64,000 bases of DNA from Ottelia alismoides. Lineage: Eukaryota > Streptophyta > Magnoliopsida > Alismatales > Hydrocharitaceae. The position numbers were made by a program, and so were the translations under genes. The notes under the pieces are model-generated. The model saw nothing but the letters and a program-made list of their open reading frames with translations, did not search any database and had not been told where the DNA came from. Location of the stretch: positions 372,001 to 436,000 of the forward strand of contig JAZKJV010010134.1 of NCBI GenBank assembly GCA_037367405.1, given 5' to 3'. Shown one piece after another: positions 1-8,071 of the stretch. How positions within the stretch are numbered: position 1 is the first letter of the stretch; the number at the start of each line of letters is the position of its first letter.

Positions 1-935
1 AATCAACGGTACAGGTGAATCTCTGGGAGATCTTCTTCGGAATCCGCCCACCCGAGCAAAGTGCACGAGAACTTTACCGCTGGGGACTTAGAAGAGCCTA
101 TGGACCATGCTTGAATCAGATCTACTTTGGCGTCTTGCAAGTATGCTGCTGCCATGGCCCTACGATCGCGCGCTGCGCGCAATCCAACGCAAGATGCCAT
201 GGTGCATGTTGTTCGCACCACCGCTATGTATCCTCGGGATCATCGGCACCGGGATCGCGCGGGCCGATTTTTCGGGGTTGGTATCATGTTCTTCGTAATG
301 CTCTTCCTCATCGTTCGCAAGCTTCGCATTCCCATGATCGCGACATGCATTTTGGCAATGGTCCTGATGTTTACCTATCGCGGTCAGGTCATTGCTGTTC
401 TTGAGCGTTGGTCTGTGAGCAAGCTACGGCAGCGCGATCGAAGGTCGTCATCAATGAAGATGAAGATGTTCAATACAGCGGTCTGCGTAACCGCTTTATT
501 CTTTTGATCTCTACCGGATTGCGATGAGTCGATCTGGATTGCTTGGTTTTGGTACTGAGCCGTGACCGGATTCCCGTAAACGTTCCACTTGGTGCTCAAG
601 AAGTCACAACGCTGAGGAAGATTCGATTTATCGACAACACCTACATCCTTTTGACTTGCGTTTCGGGTACTTAGGCGTTGCTTTCTTTACACTAGCTGGG
701 CTTGCTGCCATCGTACAACTGGTGATGGTCCAGGCGCTTACACGATTGCTAAAAAGCAGCTTGGCCAATTTGCCCAACTCGTTGCTGCAACGATGGCGGG
801 TAGTTTGACCGCGACCATGGTTCAACTGCTTACCGTTTGGATGCCACCCGATTTCGGCTTCGTCTTGATTTGGGCAATGGGTGCAAGCAGCGGCCTACTT
901 CTCGCTCACGGACGTAAGCAACTTGGGAAGTAGTC
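1..935 (+). pseudogene. Decayed O-antigen ligase/polymerase-like membrane protein
   Basis: No single frame is open, but consecutive frames read as pieces of a multi-pass membrane protein: a hydrophobic piece around 180-300, another around 285-400 (MFFVMLFLIVRKL...), a soluble loop around 530-640 containing GFGTEP, VNVPLG and FIDNTYILL, then LRFGYLGVAFFTLAGL from about 654, and a last hydrophobic stretch ending HGRKQLGK-stop at about 935. The 'G(F/Y)G...DN(T/S)Y...L..LRFGYLG' order is what the C-terminal half of O-antigen ligase/Wzy-type proteins looks like. At least three frame changes and one stop interrupt it, and the 5' part lies outside the window. The family call is an inference from these motifs; that the gene is broken is directly visible. 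The next 240 bases (936-1177) hold no gene I can support. Confidence 0.55.
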
Positions 936-1177
936 TCCTGCACCCAAAAGCGGCTGAAGCCTGTACTCCAACAACAGCCAGGCAAGGATGTCCTCGACTC
1001 GACATTCAAGGGACGTCGCAACTATTTCTATTTCGGTCTCGAAAACTTTCAAAAAAGATGATGCGCTTTGCTTTGCATTAGGCATTCAAAGAGTAGTAGT
1101 CTCTTTTTCGCAGTGCGTGCCGAGCGCAACGCATGTTCGCACTGCAGTCAGTCGGTTTACTTTTCAGGAGTGTCGAA

Positions 1178-1567
1178 ATGAAGTTACTTAAGGCTCTAAC
1201 GGCTGGAATTATCGTTACGGCAAGCTTATCCACGGTGATGGCTGGACTTGCTCCAGCTAGACCAAATTTGAAGATTACGCAAATCACAAGATCGAACACA
1301 ACCGCAAGGGTCACCATCAGAAACGATGGCTCAGCCGATGCAGGTGCATGCGTCTTGGCCGGTTTCGCATTTAATGGTAACGGACTTGAACCCATGGCCA
1401 CAACTAAGTTCGCTGCGTTGGCTGCTGGTGGCGACACGCATAGTTACGGTGAACAACGCGCTAGTCAATTCCGCTGTCATTGGCTTTAACATTGACGATG
1501 CTGATGTGATTGATGAAACGAAGAAAGCGACAACGAAATGTATTATCCGTATGCACCAGCAGGCTAA
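1178..1567 (+). pseudogene. Frameshifted small secreted CARDB-like protein
   Basis: The start ATG at 1178 follows a TCAGGAG ribosome site. The N-terminus is a clear signal peptide (MKLLKALTAGIIVTASLSTVMAG), followed by a beta-sandwich pattern of the CARDB type (PNLKITQITRSNTTARVTIRNDG...). Around 1440 the frame shifts: the original frame runs to an early stop at 1489, whereas the expected continuation (VTVNNALVNSAVIGFNIDDADVIDE) is in the next frame, and the expected acidic end (NEMYYPYAPAG-stop) is back in the first frame, ending at 1567. So two indels about 90 bases apart broke an export protein of about 130 residues. Function unknown. A sequencing error could explain one shift, but the neighbours on both sides are also broken. 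Confidence 0.55.
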
Positions 1568-1751
1568 TCAACGCCTCAGATGCGGAGCTATTCGATCACA
1601 GCTATTTTAGGCTTTGTCTGAAACTTTTCACGCTGCGGCATCTGTCCAAAACGCTGACGACTTTTTGCATCTCAGAAGTTTGGTGTTCAACACACTGAGA
1701 TTGGCTATAATCGAGTCGTCTATGCAGATGACTAACGTTTTGGAATCAATG

Positions 1752-2534
1752 ATGCCGTCGCCGTTTCCTGGAATGAATCCCTATCTAGAACAGCCCTCCG
1801 TTTGGGAGGATTTTCATAGTCGATTCATGACCTATGCTGGCGAATCATTGGCAACACAAGTTCGCCCCAACTTCTTCGTTAAGCTCGAAGAACGTGTTTT
1901 CATTCATGAGCGCTCGTCAGATGATCGACGAAAGTTCCTGGGCAAACCAGATATCGCCATTTTCGAAGCCTCGTCAACACCCAGGCCTATTGCCGCAACC
2001 GCTGAGCCGGCTTTGAACCAAGTCAAGTCGGTCATGGCTGCGCTTCCTGACATCGACATAGAGCGGCATGCAGTTATTGAGATCCGCGATCGGCAGGATC
2101 GCCAGTTGGTGACCATGATCGAAGTGCTCAGCCCCAGCAACAAGCGGTATGGTCCTGACCGCGAGCAATACTTAATGAAGCGATCAGCAATGATGTTCAG
2201 CACCGCGTCGATAGTTGAGATCGACTTATTGCGCGGCGGGCCACGTCTGCCTCTAAACGACCTCCCATCAAGTGATTATTGCGTAACGGTTTTTCGCAAA
2301 TCGAAAGCGCCGCAAATCGAGGCTTGGGCAATGGATTGCGTGATCTACTGCCTATCATACCGATTCCACTGAAAGGCGAATTTCCTGATGCGAAGCTGGA
2401 TTTGAGCGCGGATCCTGAATCGGGTCTATGATGCTGCTGGTTACGAAGACTACTTATACGAATCGTCACCAGAACCACCGCTCGACGGTGCGGATTTGGC
2501 CTGGGCTGAAACATGGATCCATCGCGATCGATAG
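1752..2534 (+). pseudogene. DUF4058 family protein, two frameshifts
   Basis: The start at 1752 gives MPSPFPGMNPYLEQPSVW, the typical N-terminus of DUF4058 proteins found in cyanobacteria and planctomycetes; the reading frame is open further upstream, but no better start is seen. The first frame carries the core (KPDIAIFE, HAVIEIRD, LVTMIEVLSPSNKR) and ends at 2372 out of frame. The expected tail GLRDLLPIIPIPLKGEFPDAKLDL continues in a second frame, and LNRVYDAAGYEDYLY...LAWAETWIHRDR-stop in a third, ending at 2534. Joined, it would have about 260 residues, the usual length. Function of the family is unknown. The fresh look of the pieces suggests recent inactivation. Confidence is high for the family and moderate for true decay rather than base-calling errors. 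Confidence 0.7.
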
Positions 2535-2665
2535 ACATTCCGCGCAATCGTTTAGTGCCAAGCCCAAAGTGCCGCTCGCTAGATCGAAGTCGCCTTCGGC
2601 TTGGCGTTAAACGAAAAAGTGCATTCTGCTTCCCGGTGATCACCGAGAAGTGTCAGTTTTTCAAA

Positions 2666-2693
2666 TCGCGTCGGCGGAGCGACGCGGCACACT
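2666..2693 (-). repeat. REP-like unit (GCGTCGGCGGAGCGACGC)
   Basis: A single copy of the palindromic unit GCGTCG-GCGGAG-CGACGC followed by GGCACACT. It is the same unit as in the arrays at 12090-12207, 18301-18328 and 40666-40820. Here too it touches the stop codon of an acs-like reading frame (the relic at 2694). Confidence 0.85.
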
Positions 2694-2796
2694 TTAGCTC
2701 TCTTCGTCACCACGGAGTGTGGCGACAATGGAGTAGTCTACTCAGGTTAGAGGTGTCGCCGATTTGCTCTTTGCCGCCTGCAATTTCTCGCAGTGA
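2694..2796 (-). pseudogene. Relic of the 3' end of an acetyl-CoA synthetase gene
   Basis: On the minus strand this stretch reads LREIAGGKEQIGDTS, then shifts frame and ends GDEES-stop, matching the last about 34 codons of the intact acs gene at 12208-14169 ([15 protein letters not shown] ... GDEES-stop). Differences between the two include silent third-position changes (ATC/ATT, GCG/GCA) and conservative replacements (D/E, V/I, A/G), plus one inserted T that breaks the frame. Upstream of about 2796 the similarity fades. The following bases, 2797-3104, contain no gene I can support. The pattern fits the tail of a former acs paralogue rather than a recent copy of the present gene. Confidence 0.7.
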
Positions 2797-3104
2797 CATG
2801 TTTACTGTCACTGAGGACGATCGTCGTCTTCGGGCGTAGGTCGAAAGTGAGCACCTGCCAGTTTCCTTGCAATCATTCGCGTAGATTAGCGGTATTAGCG
2901 GGCCGAGTTGAACCGCCCGAAGAAGAATCACTCCCGCGAATGACGCGAATGAACCCGAATCTGGACTCGCTTGCAATGGATAGGATGAAAACAACTGCAT
3001 GCAGGCCATGCTTTTTGTTGCTACCATAATCGTCAGTTATTACCCCACATTATTTACTTGTCGCGGCTTTCGCGCGCGGCTCATTTTTCCAATGAGAGGT
3101 CATT

Positions 3105-4700
3105 GTGGCAAAGAAAGTCGTTGTTTCAAAAGCCCCTACTAAGGCCAGTTCCACTAAGAAGACTGGTGCCAACGCGAAAGTCGTCGCGGCGAAGAAGAAG
3201 TCGTCAACTCCAAAAGCAAAATCCGACGCGATCTTCATTCCGGTCGACGACCATTGCCCAATCAAATCCAAAGCATGCGTTGTCGACCAGTGGGATGTGA
3301 TGCTCAACCAAACCAATATTGGGGCGAACAACAACAAGTTCTATGTCATTCAACTTTTATGCTGCGGCAACAAGTTTTATACTTGGACCAGATGGGGCCG
3401 AGTCGGAGAAACGGGGCAAAGTGCGATGTTGGGTACAGGCACGCAAGAGGATGCAGAGAAGCAGTTTGTCAAGAAGTTTCAAGACAAGACCAACAACACT
3501 TGGGAAAAGCGCGATCAGTTTGTCGCGAAAAAGGGCAAGTACGCTTTGATCGAAATCGAACGTTCCACCGAAGCCACCAAGAAGGCGGCGGAAGTCGAAG
3601 AGAAACTGAAAGCTCTTGATAAAGAAGCCGCCTCGATTCAAAAGAAACCGGAATATGCGAAATCCAAACTGCACAAATCGATTGGCAGCTTGATGGATTT
3701 GATCTTCGATCATCAAATGTTTCGCGGAGCGATGGCGAGCTTTGATATTGATGTCAAAAAGATGCCCCTTGGCCAAATTACCAAAGCACAAGTGCTGAAG
3801 GGATTCGATGTACTCGAGCGATTGGAAGAGGCTATCTCAAAACGGTCGTCCACGAAAATAAACGATGTGTCATCCGAGTTTTACACGTTGATTCCCCACG
3901 CGTTTGGCCGAAACGTTCCACCACCCATTAACACGCCTGAATTGTTACAGAAGAAAGTCGATATGCTCAACGTGTTGAGCGACATTGAGATCGCTTTGGG
4001 AATGGAGAAAGCTGCGGACAAGAAGTCGAAGACAAAATTGCTGCCTCACCCTGCCGACGCAAACTACGGAAAATTGAAAGCGGATTTGGATTGGGTTGAT
4101 CCCCAATCAGAGGAGTACCGCTTCGTCGAGACCTACATGCAGCAGACGGGTTGTTCGTATTACAAGCTGAAGCTGGTCGATCTATTTCGAGTGGATCGTC
4201 ATGGAGAGCGGGCCGCTTTTAGCAAGCACTCGCACATCAAAGAACGCAAACTGCTTTGGCACGGCACCAACGTCGCGGTCGTGGCGGCCATCCTCGGTTC
4301 TGGCCTGCGAATCATGCCTCATTCTGGCGGTCGAGTCGGGCGTGGTATTTATCTTGCGTCTGAGAATGGCAAGAGTGTGCACTATGTGGGATGGTCGGGA
4401 AGCACAGGAGTGATGTTCCTGGCAGAAGCCGCATTGGGCAAAGAGCACACGATCACCAAGGATGACAGCCGGCTCAAAGCGCCACCCAAGGGTTTCGATT
4501 CGATCGTCGCGAGGGGTCGGACGGAACCGGATCCCAAAGCAGATATCGTGCGCGAATTTGAGAAGAACCGGGTGACGATCCCTCAGGGCAAACCTGTCGC
4601 TCAATCGCAATACAAAAAGAGCAACTTTTCGCAGAGCGAGTATCTGGTTTATCAAGAGTCTCAAGTGCGTTTGCGATATGTCCTGCGTGTAAAGCAGTAA
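3105..4700 (+). CDS. WGR-domain poly(ADP-ribose) polymerase (PARP)
   Basis: A 531-residue NAD-dependent ADP-ribosyltransferase of the eukaryotic PARP1/2/3 type. Starts at GTG 3105 with GAGAGG 6 bases upstream. Residues 1-45 are a Lys/Ala-rich basic tail like a DNA-binding or histone-like extension; about 55-150 is a WGR domain (W97-G98-R99 in the RWGRVGETG motif), which in PARPs senses damaged DNA; about 185-300 is the helical PARP regulatory domain; about 310-531 is the catalytic domain with the H-Y-E triad: H386 in LWHGT, Y416 in GRGIYLAS, E512 in SEYLVYQ. All three are present, so poly- rather than only mono-ADP-ribosylation is plausible. No zinc finger or BRCT is seen. No PARG or DNA-repair gene is adjacent; it stands alone between decayed genes and mobile inverted repeats, which may point to transfer. 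Bacterial PARPs are known but uncommon. Confidence 0.95.
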   Translation: MAKKVVVSKAPTKASSTKKTGANAKVVAAKKKSSTPKAKSDAIFIPVDDHCPIKSKACVVDQWDVMLNQTNIGANNNKFYVIQLLCCGNKFYTWTRWGRVGETGQSAMLGTGTQEDAEKQFVKKFQDKTNNTWEKRDQFVAKKGKYALIEIERSTEATKKAAEVEEKLKALDKEAASIQKKPEYAKSKLHKSIGSLMDLIFDHQMFRGAMASFDIDVKKMPLGQITKAQVLKGFDVLERLEEAISKRSSTKINDVSSEFYTLIPHAFGRNVPPPINTPELLQKKVDMLNVLSDIEIALGMEKAADKKSKTKLLPHPADANYGKLKADLDWVDPQSEEYRFVETYMQQTGCSYYKLKLVDLFRVDRHGERAAFSKHSHIKERKLLWHGTNVAVVAAILGSGLRIMPHSGGRVGRGIYLASENGKSVHYVGWSGSTGVMFLAEAALGKEHTITKDDSRLKAPPKGFDSIVARGRTEPDPKADIVREFEKNRVTIPQGKPVAQSQYKKSNFSQSEYLVYQESQVRLRYVLRVKQ

Positions 4701-4745
4701 GCTGCTAAGGCCTTCCGAACCACTCCTCTAATCGGCAACAGGTTT

Positions 4746-5166
4746 TAGCCCGGATTATTCATGTGCCGCAGTGCCTTTAAACTGGTCGTGTCATAAGTCC
4801 ATCAGCCGCAACGCGTTAGCGTCCGGTTGTCGCTTAACCGGAGGCTAACCCCATAGCTCTAAACATCTTTTTAATTGATGGCCGTGCATTTCGGGAGGGC
4901 GACGCTCCTGCGGAGCCTTTTGGGGCCGCCATCTAACGTTCACAAGCAATCGCCTTGGGCATCGTTTGCTTGTGGACGGTGGGTCGCTGCCGGAAAAAAG
5001 CTCGGCAGGAGCCTCGCCCTCCCGACTCGTATTTTCGTTGATAAAAGTGAGGTCGAAGATGTTTAGAGCTATGGGCTAACCCTTCCGGCCGATGCAACTT
5101 TTCGTTTCTCAACGTTTACCAATGTAGTTCTATCTCGATTCTGTAGCTCATGAATAATCCGGGCTA
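4746..5166. repeat. Older inverted-repeat element interrupted by MITE copy 1
   Basis: An exact 18-bp inverted pair, TAGCCCGGATTATTCATG at 4746-4763 and its complement at 5149-5166, bounds a 421-bp stretch. The 222-bp MITE at 4852-5073 plus one 9-bp target duplicate account for 231 of these bases, so the element was about 190 bp before insertion. No gene lies in it. This covers most of the 4701-5236 intergenic gap; the rest shows nothing. Confidence 0.8.
4852..5073 (+). mobile_element. MITE copy 1, 222 bp, with 9-bp target duplication
   Basis: Terminal inverted repeats CATAGCTCTAAACATC (left) and GATGTTTAGAGCTATG (right) bound 222 bp. The interior is itself an imperfect palindrome (GGGAGGGCGACGCTCCTGCGGAGCC ... 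GGCAGGAGCCTCGCCCTCCC read in two parts, and CACAAGCAA ... TTGCTTGTG). It is flanked by exact direct repeats GGCTAACCC at 4843-4851 and 5074-5082. There is no transposase gene, so it would have to be moved by an enzyme coded elsewhere. A 9-bp duplication is known for several DDE transposase families; which one is not decidable from here. Confidence 0.88.
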
Positions 5167-5236
5167 GCAGATGGTTCACAGACAAGCATCAACCCATTTG
5201 ATCCGCCATCACATGCATGCGTTTTCAACGGAAGAC

Positions 5237-5848
5237 TCAAGCCAACAATCCGCATAGCAGATCATTTGTTCGATCAAGGTCGTTATTTCTACTAGCGCAC
5301 ATCGCTAATTCAACGACAGTTCTCAGCGACTTGGGCGCCGCTTCGAAGTGGCTCGTTGCTTCCTCCAAAGAATCATTCAAATACGCACGTCTACCTTGCA
5401 AGTACCATAAACGAGAATCTAGGAAGTCGTTCAATGAGAAGTTGCCACGCATGGGGCCGTCATTGATAAAGCCCACGATATCCGCGGCAGGCCGATCGAG
5501 AGCAAACTGAATCGCCTCGTCATACTTCCATCCTCGCTCGAGCAAACGAAATAGTATTTCCCAACCCTCCAAGTAATTCGCATCCTGAATGACTGCTTTG
5601 CGCCTTAGAGCGATACTGTCCGACTCCAAATAAATCGCGAGCATTACCCAAGAATTCTGCATCCCTTGTACCGTTTCCTGAAGCTCCTTTTCATAAAGCT
5701 GGCAAAAGTACAAGGCGTCATTGAAAGCGGTTGGTTGCATCACACATGCTTCTGATAAGAGGCTATTTTTCACTACACTTAAAAAGAGCAACAAAGAACG
5801 GATCGCGCCCAAAAAATCCCGAATTCGACACTCCTCGCTGATCGCCAC
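5237..5848 (-). CDS. Hypothetical protein, helical (TPR-like)
   Basis: I do not recognise a family. The frame is open from GTG 5848 for 203 residues. Residues 13-33 are hydrophobic (FLGAIRSLLLFLSVVKNSLL), then a run of amphipathic helices follows (WEILFRLLERGWKYDEAIQFAL; SRLWYLQGRRAYLNDSLEEATSHFEAA), with a spacing like tetratricopeptide-type helical hairpins. A later start at ATG 5740 (MQPTAF) would give 167 residues and drop the hydrophobic part; neither start has a strong ribosome site. It sits alone between two MITE copies. It could be a cytoplasmic immunity-like or hypothetical protein, but there is no direct evidence for a role. Confidence 0.6.
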   Translation of the reverse strand: MAISEECRIRDFLGAIRSLLLFLSVVKNSLLSEACVMQPTAFNDALYFCQLYEKELQETVQGMQNSWVMLAIYLESDSIALRRKAVIQDANYLEGWEILFRLLERGWKYDEAIQFALDRPAADIVGFINDGPMRGNFSLNDFLDSRLWYLQGRRAYLNDSLEEATSHFEAAPKSLRTVVELAMCASRNNDLDRTNDLLCGLLA

Positions 5849-5853
5849 CTACT

Positions 5854-6209
5854 GGTTCCCAGGCTCTGCCTGGGAACCCACTGAATTGCAGGCTCTGCCT
5901 GTGGTCGCGACCCTCGAATCGAAGGATGCGGGAGGCGGAGCCCATAGCTCTAAACATCTTTGACATCACTTTTATCAACGAAAATACGAGTCGGGAGGGC
6001 GAGGCTCCTGCCGAGCTTTTTCCGGCTGCGCCCCATCGTCCACAAGCAAGCGATGCCCGAGACGATTGCTTGTGAACGTTAGATGGCTGCCGGCAATGGC
6101 TCCGCAGGAGCGTCGCCCTCCCGTTTTTTCGCCAAGTTCAATGAAAAGATGTTTAGAGCTATGGGCGGAGCCTCGAAGACAGTGCGTTCCCAGGCAGAGC
6201 CTGGGAACG
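5854..6209. repeat. GTTCCCAGGC palindromes flanking MITE copy 2
   Basis: Two matching palindromes, 5854-5878 (GTTCCCAGGCTC/GCCTGGGAAC) and 6185-6209 (same core, opposite order), lie on the two sides of the second MITE. Between them on the left is a further half-copy CAGGCTCTGCCTG. They read as one intergenic palindromic repeat cut by the MITE insertion. The remaining bases to the next gene at 6395 show no gene. Confidence 0.65.
5943..6163 (-). mobile_element. MITE copy 2, 221 bp, opposite orientation
   Basis: Same terminal repeats as copy 1 (CATAGCTCTAAACATC / GATGTTTAGAGCTATG), but the interior is reversed: GCTCCTGCCGAGC is on the left and CTCCGCAGGAGCG on the right. Exact 9-bp direct repeats GGCGGAGCC flank it at 5934-5942 and 6164-6172. 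The high similarity to copy 1 and the intact duplications indicate two independent insertion events of the same element. Confidence 0.88.
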
Positions 6210-6394
6210 AGCATATTGACGGTGGCGTTCAGCGAGATGTGTCCAAATTCCTAAGATATTCCCCGACCGAATAAAATTGTCCAGGGAGGCGGTACTGGCT
6301 ACATTGGAGCTTTTGAGTATTGAACGGATTCGTAGACGACCGTGATCGCGCACCGCCAAAAATCAGCAGGCCCCCTGTTTAGGTCGAAGATGAT

Positions 6395-6730
6395 ATGTCG
6401 CTTCACTGGATTTATGTTGGACGTTTTGCCTTCAATTCATCAGAGCCGCGTTACGCAGTTTTACAATCTCCAAAGTATTACGGTCTCACATTGCAAGTGA
6501 CGGAGCCAATTCAAATCCAGGAAGTGAGACGATTCTTTCCCGATATCAACTCGTCTGGCGAAGTGAATGGTCTGCAATTTAGGGAGGAAGGATACTTGGT
6601 ATTTGACGTATTTAGATTGACACCGGACGATCACTTGTTACTGTCCAGGCTAATTAGGGAACTTCACTTAAATGTAGTCAACGAAATTGGCCAACTTGTT
6701 TCTGGAGACGAAAACGGTCGCCTGTCGTAA
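6395..6730 (+). CDS. Hypothetical protein
   Basis: A 111-residue soluble protein with alternating hydrophobic strands and one helix (HLLLSRLIRELHLNVVNEIG) near the C-terminus. No signal peptide, membrane segment or known motif is seen. ATG 6395 has no strong ribosome site (only weak purines in GGTCGAAGATGAT). It is isolated: MITE copy 2 lies upstream and the convergent secreted-protein gene downstream. I cannot give a function. Confidence 0.55.
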   Translation: MSLHWIYVGRFAFNSSEPRYAVLQSPKYYGLTLQVTEPIQIQEVRRFFPDINSSGEVNGLQFREEGYLVFDVFRLTPDDHLLLSRLIRELHLNVVNEIGQLVSGDENGRLS

Positions 6731-6847
6731 TTGGTGGAGCGACTTTGTCTTTTCTTTCATATTTCGTTTTGCTCAACTCTCAAGATATGTCATTCGCTGT
6801 CAAATCCTAGGTCTCAAAAAACCTAGCGATGTGAAGTAAATTCCAGT

Positions 6848-8071
6848 TTATTGAGTCTTCATTTTTGCCGCTTGTTTCCGGATCGATTCCGCGCAAGAAC
6901 TCTTCTCTTGCTCCGACATTCCCGCGATAAGGGGACTTGCGATCAGTTGCTCGGCAAGTTCCATTGCATTTGAGTGCGGTCGCAAGGCTGCATCTCGTAG
7001 GACGCAATGCCTTCGAACGAATTCAATGTAGTTTTGCGGATTCTCAGGCGTTCCAGATCCACCGATCCGAACGCCAACACTGAACGGGATGTCGCCAACA
7101 ACAACGATTGGATTCAACGGCCAATGAGTTGCGGCACGCCCCGAGACGAGATTGACGAAGGAATCAGGAGGCGGAATCCTCTTTCCAAAGTCAATCGGCT
7201 CGAACATTACGCGAAGTATCCAAAATACGCCCTCACATCCTATAGATGTCTGCCCATCCGATTGTTCCTTCATTCTCAAGAACCTCTCGATGCTCTCCAA
7301 AGCCGCGTCCTTACCTAATGGTTGCAAAGTATTAACGGCTCGGATTATTGCTCGAGGATCATACTCGCGATCCGTACAAGCCAATCGAATCAAATTAATT
7401 ACAGGATCCAATGGCGGATTGGCAGGAACAGTCAGTTGATTGGTCGATTTTTCATGGATCTCATCTTCAGAACGCCACGTTATCACTGGCAAACGGTTGT
7501 CTCTGCCCCGCTGCGAATGCGTCGCCAAAGCTATCGCACAGCGGAACTGAGCTTCTTTTGTCTCGTCTCTTTCAAGGTTTTCCAAATTGAATTTTACCTG
7601 GAAATGGCCGTGTGCGTCTGTTAGACAGGTCTTCATTCTGCATTGGTCAGACGTTAACGCCGTCAGAACGCGACTCTTTTCCGAGGCATACTTGGAGACT
7701 GCAACCGTTATACCTTGTTGCCAGTCGATTGGATTCAGTTGGTTTGCGTCTGTTGGAGAAGGTATCTGCAATTGCCCTCGGACTGTAAGACTTTCTCCAA
7801 GTGGATCAATCTCCGTATTGCCCCATTTGACTTGAATGTTGGCCAACACATCACTATCCGGCTGCGGAACGCCATCGAGGGGCTGGGAATATCCCGCCCT
7901 CCTCGACCAACTTGAACCACTTTGATGAAAATCATCAAATGAAAAGACTCTATTCAAGTCAGCGCTTTGCGCTTCAGCACGACCAAAGAGATCCTCTTGG
8001 CTGAACACTTGTCCCGCGCCCGTAATGCCGAATAGAGCAAGCTTCAATATCACGGAAGTTCTATTGTTCAT
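6848..8071 (-). CDS. Hypothetical secreted protein
   Basis: 407 residues with an N-terminal signal-like stretch (VILKLALFGITGAGQVFSQ, about 8-26). The N-terminal half has a beta-rich segment (about 80-230: WGNTEIDPLGESLTVRGQLQI, DAHGHFQVKFNLENL) reminiscent of a carboxypeptidase-regulatory or Ig-like fold; the second half is helical (about 235-290) and ends in a Glu/Lys-rich helix. No catalytic motif is recognised. Its start overlaps the end of the upstream HEAT gene by 11 bases, so it is likely the last gene of the 10315-6848 operon. Exported to periplasm or outside by inference only. Confidence 0.7.
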   Translation of the reverse strand: MNNRTSVILKLALFGITGAGQVFSQEDLFGRAEAQSADLNRVFSFDDFHQSGSSWSRRAGYSQPLDGVPQPDSDVLANIQVKWGNTEIDPLGESLTVRGQLQIPSPTDANQLNPIDWQQGITVAVSKYASEKSRVLTALTSDQCRMKTCLTDAHGHFQVKFNLENLERDETKEAQFRCAIALATHSQRGRDNRLPVITWRSEDEIHEKSTNQLTVPANPPLDPVINLIRLACTDREYDPRAIIRAVNTLQPLGKDAALESIERFLRMKEQSDGQTSIGCEGVFWILRVMFEPIDFGKRIPPPDSFVNLVSGRAATHWPLNPIVVVGDIPFSVGVRIGGSGTPENPQNYIEFVRRHCVLRDAALRPHSNAMELAEQLIASPLIAGMSEQEKSSCAESIRKQAAKMKTQ

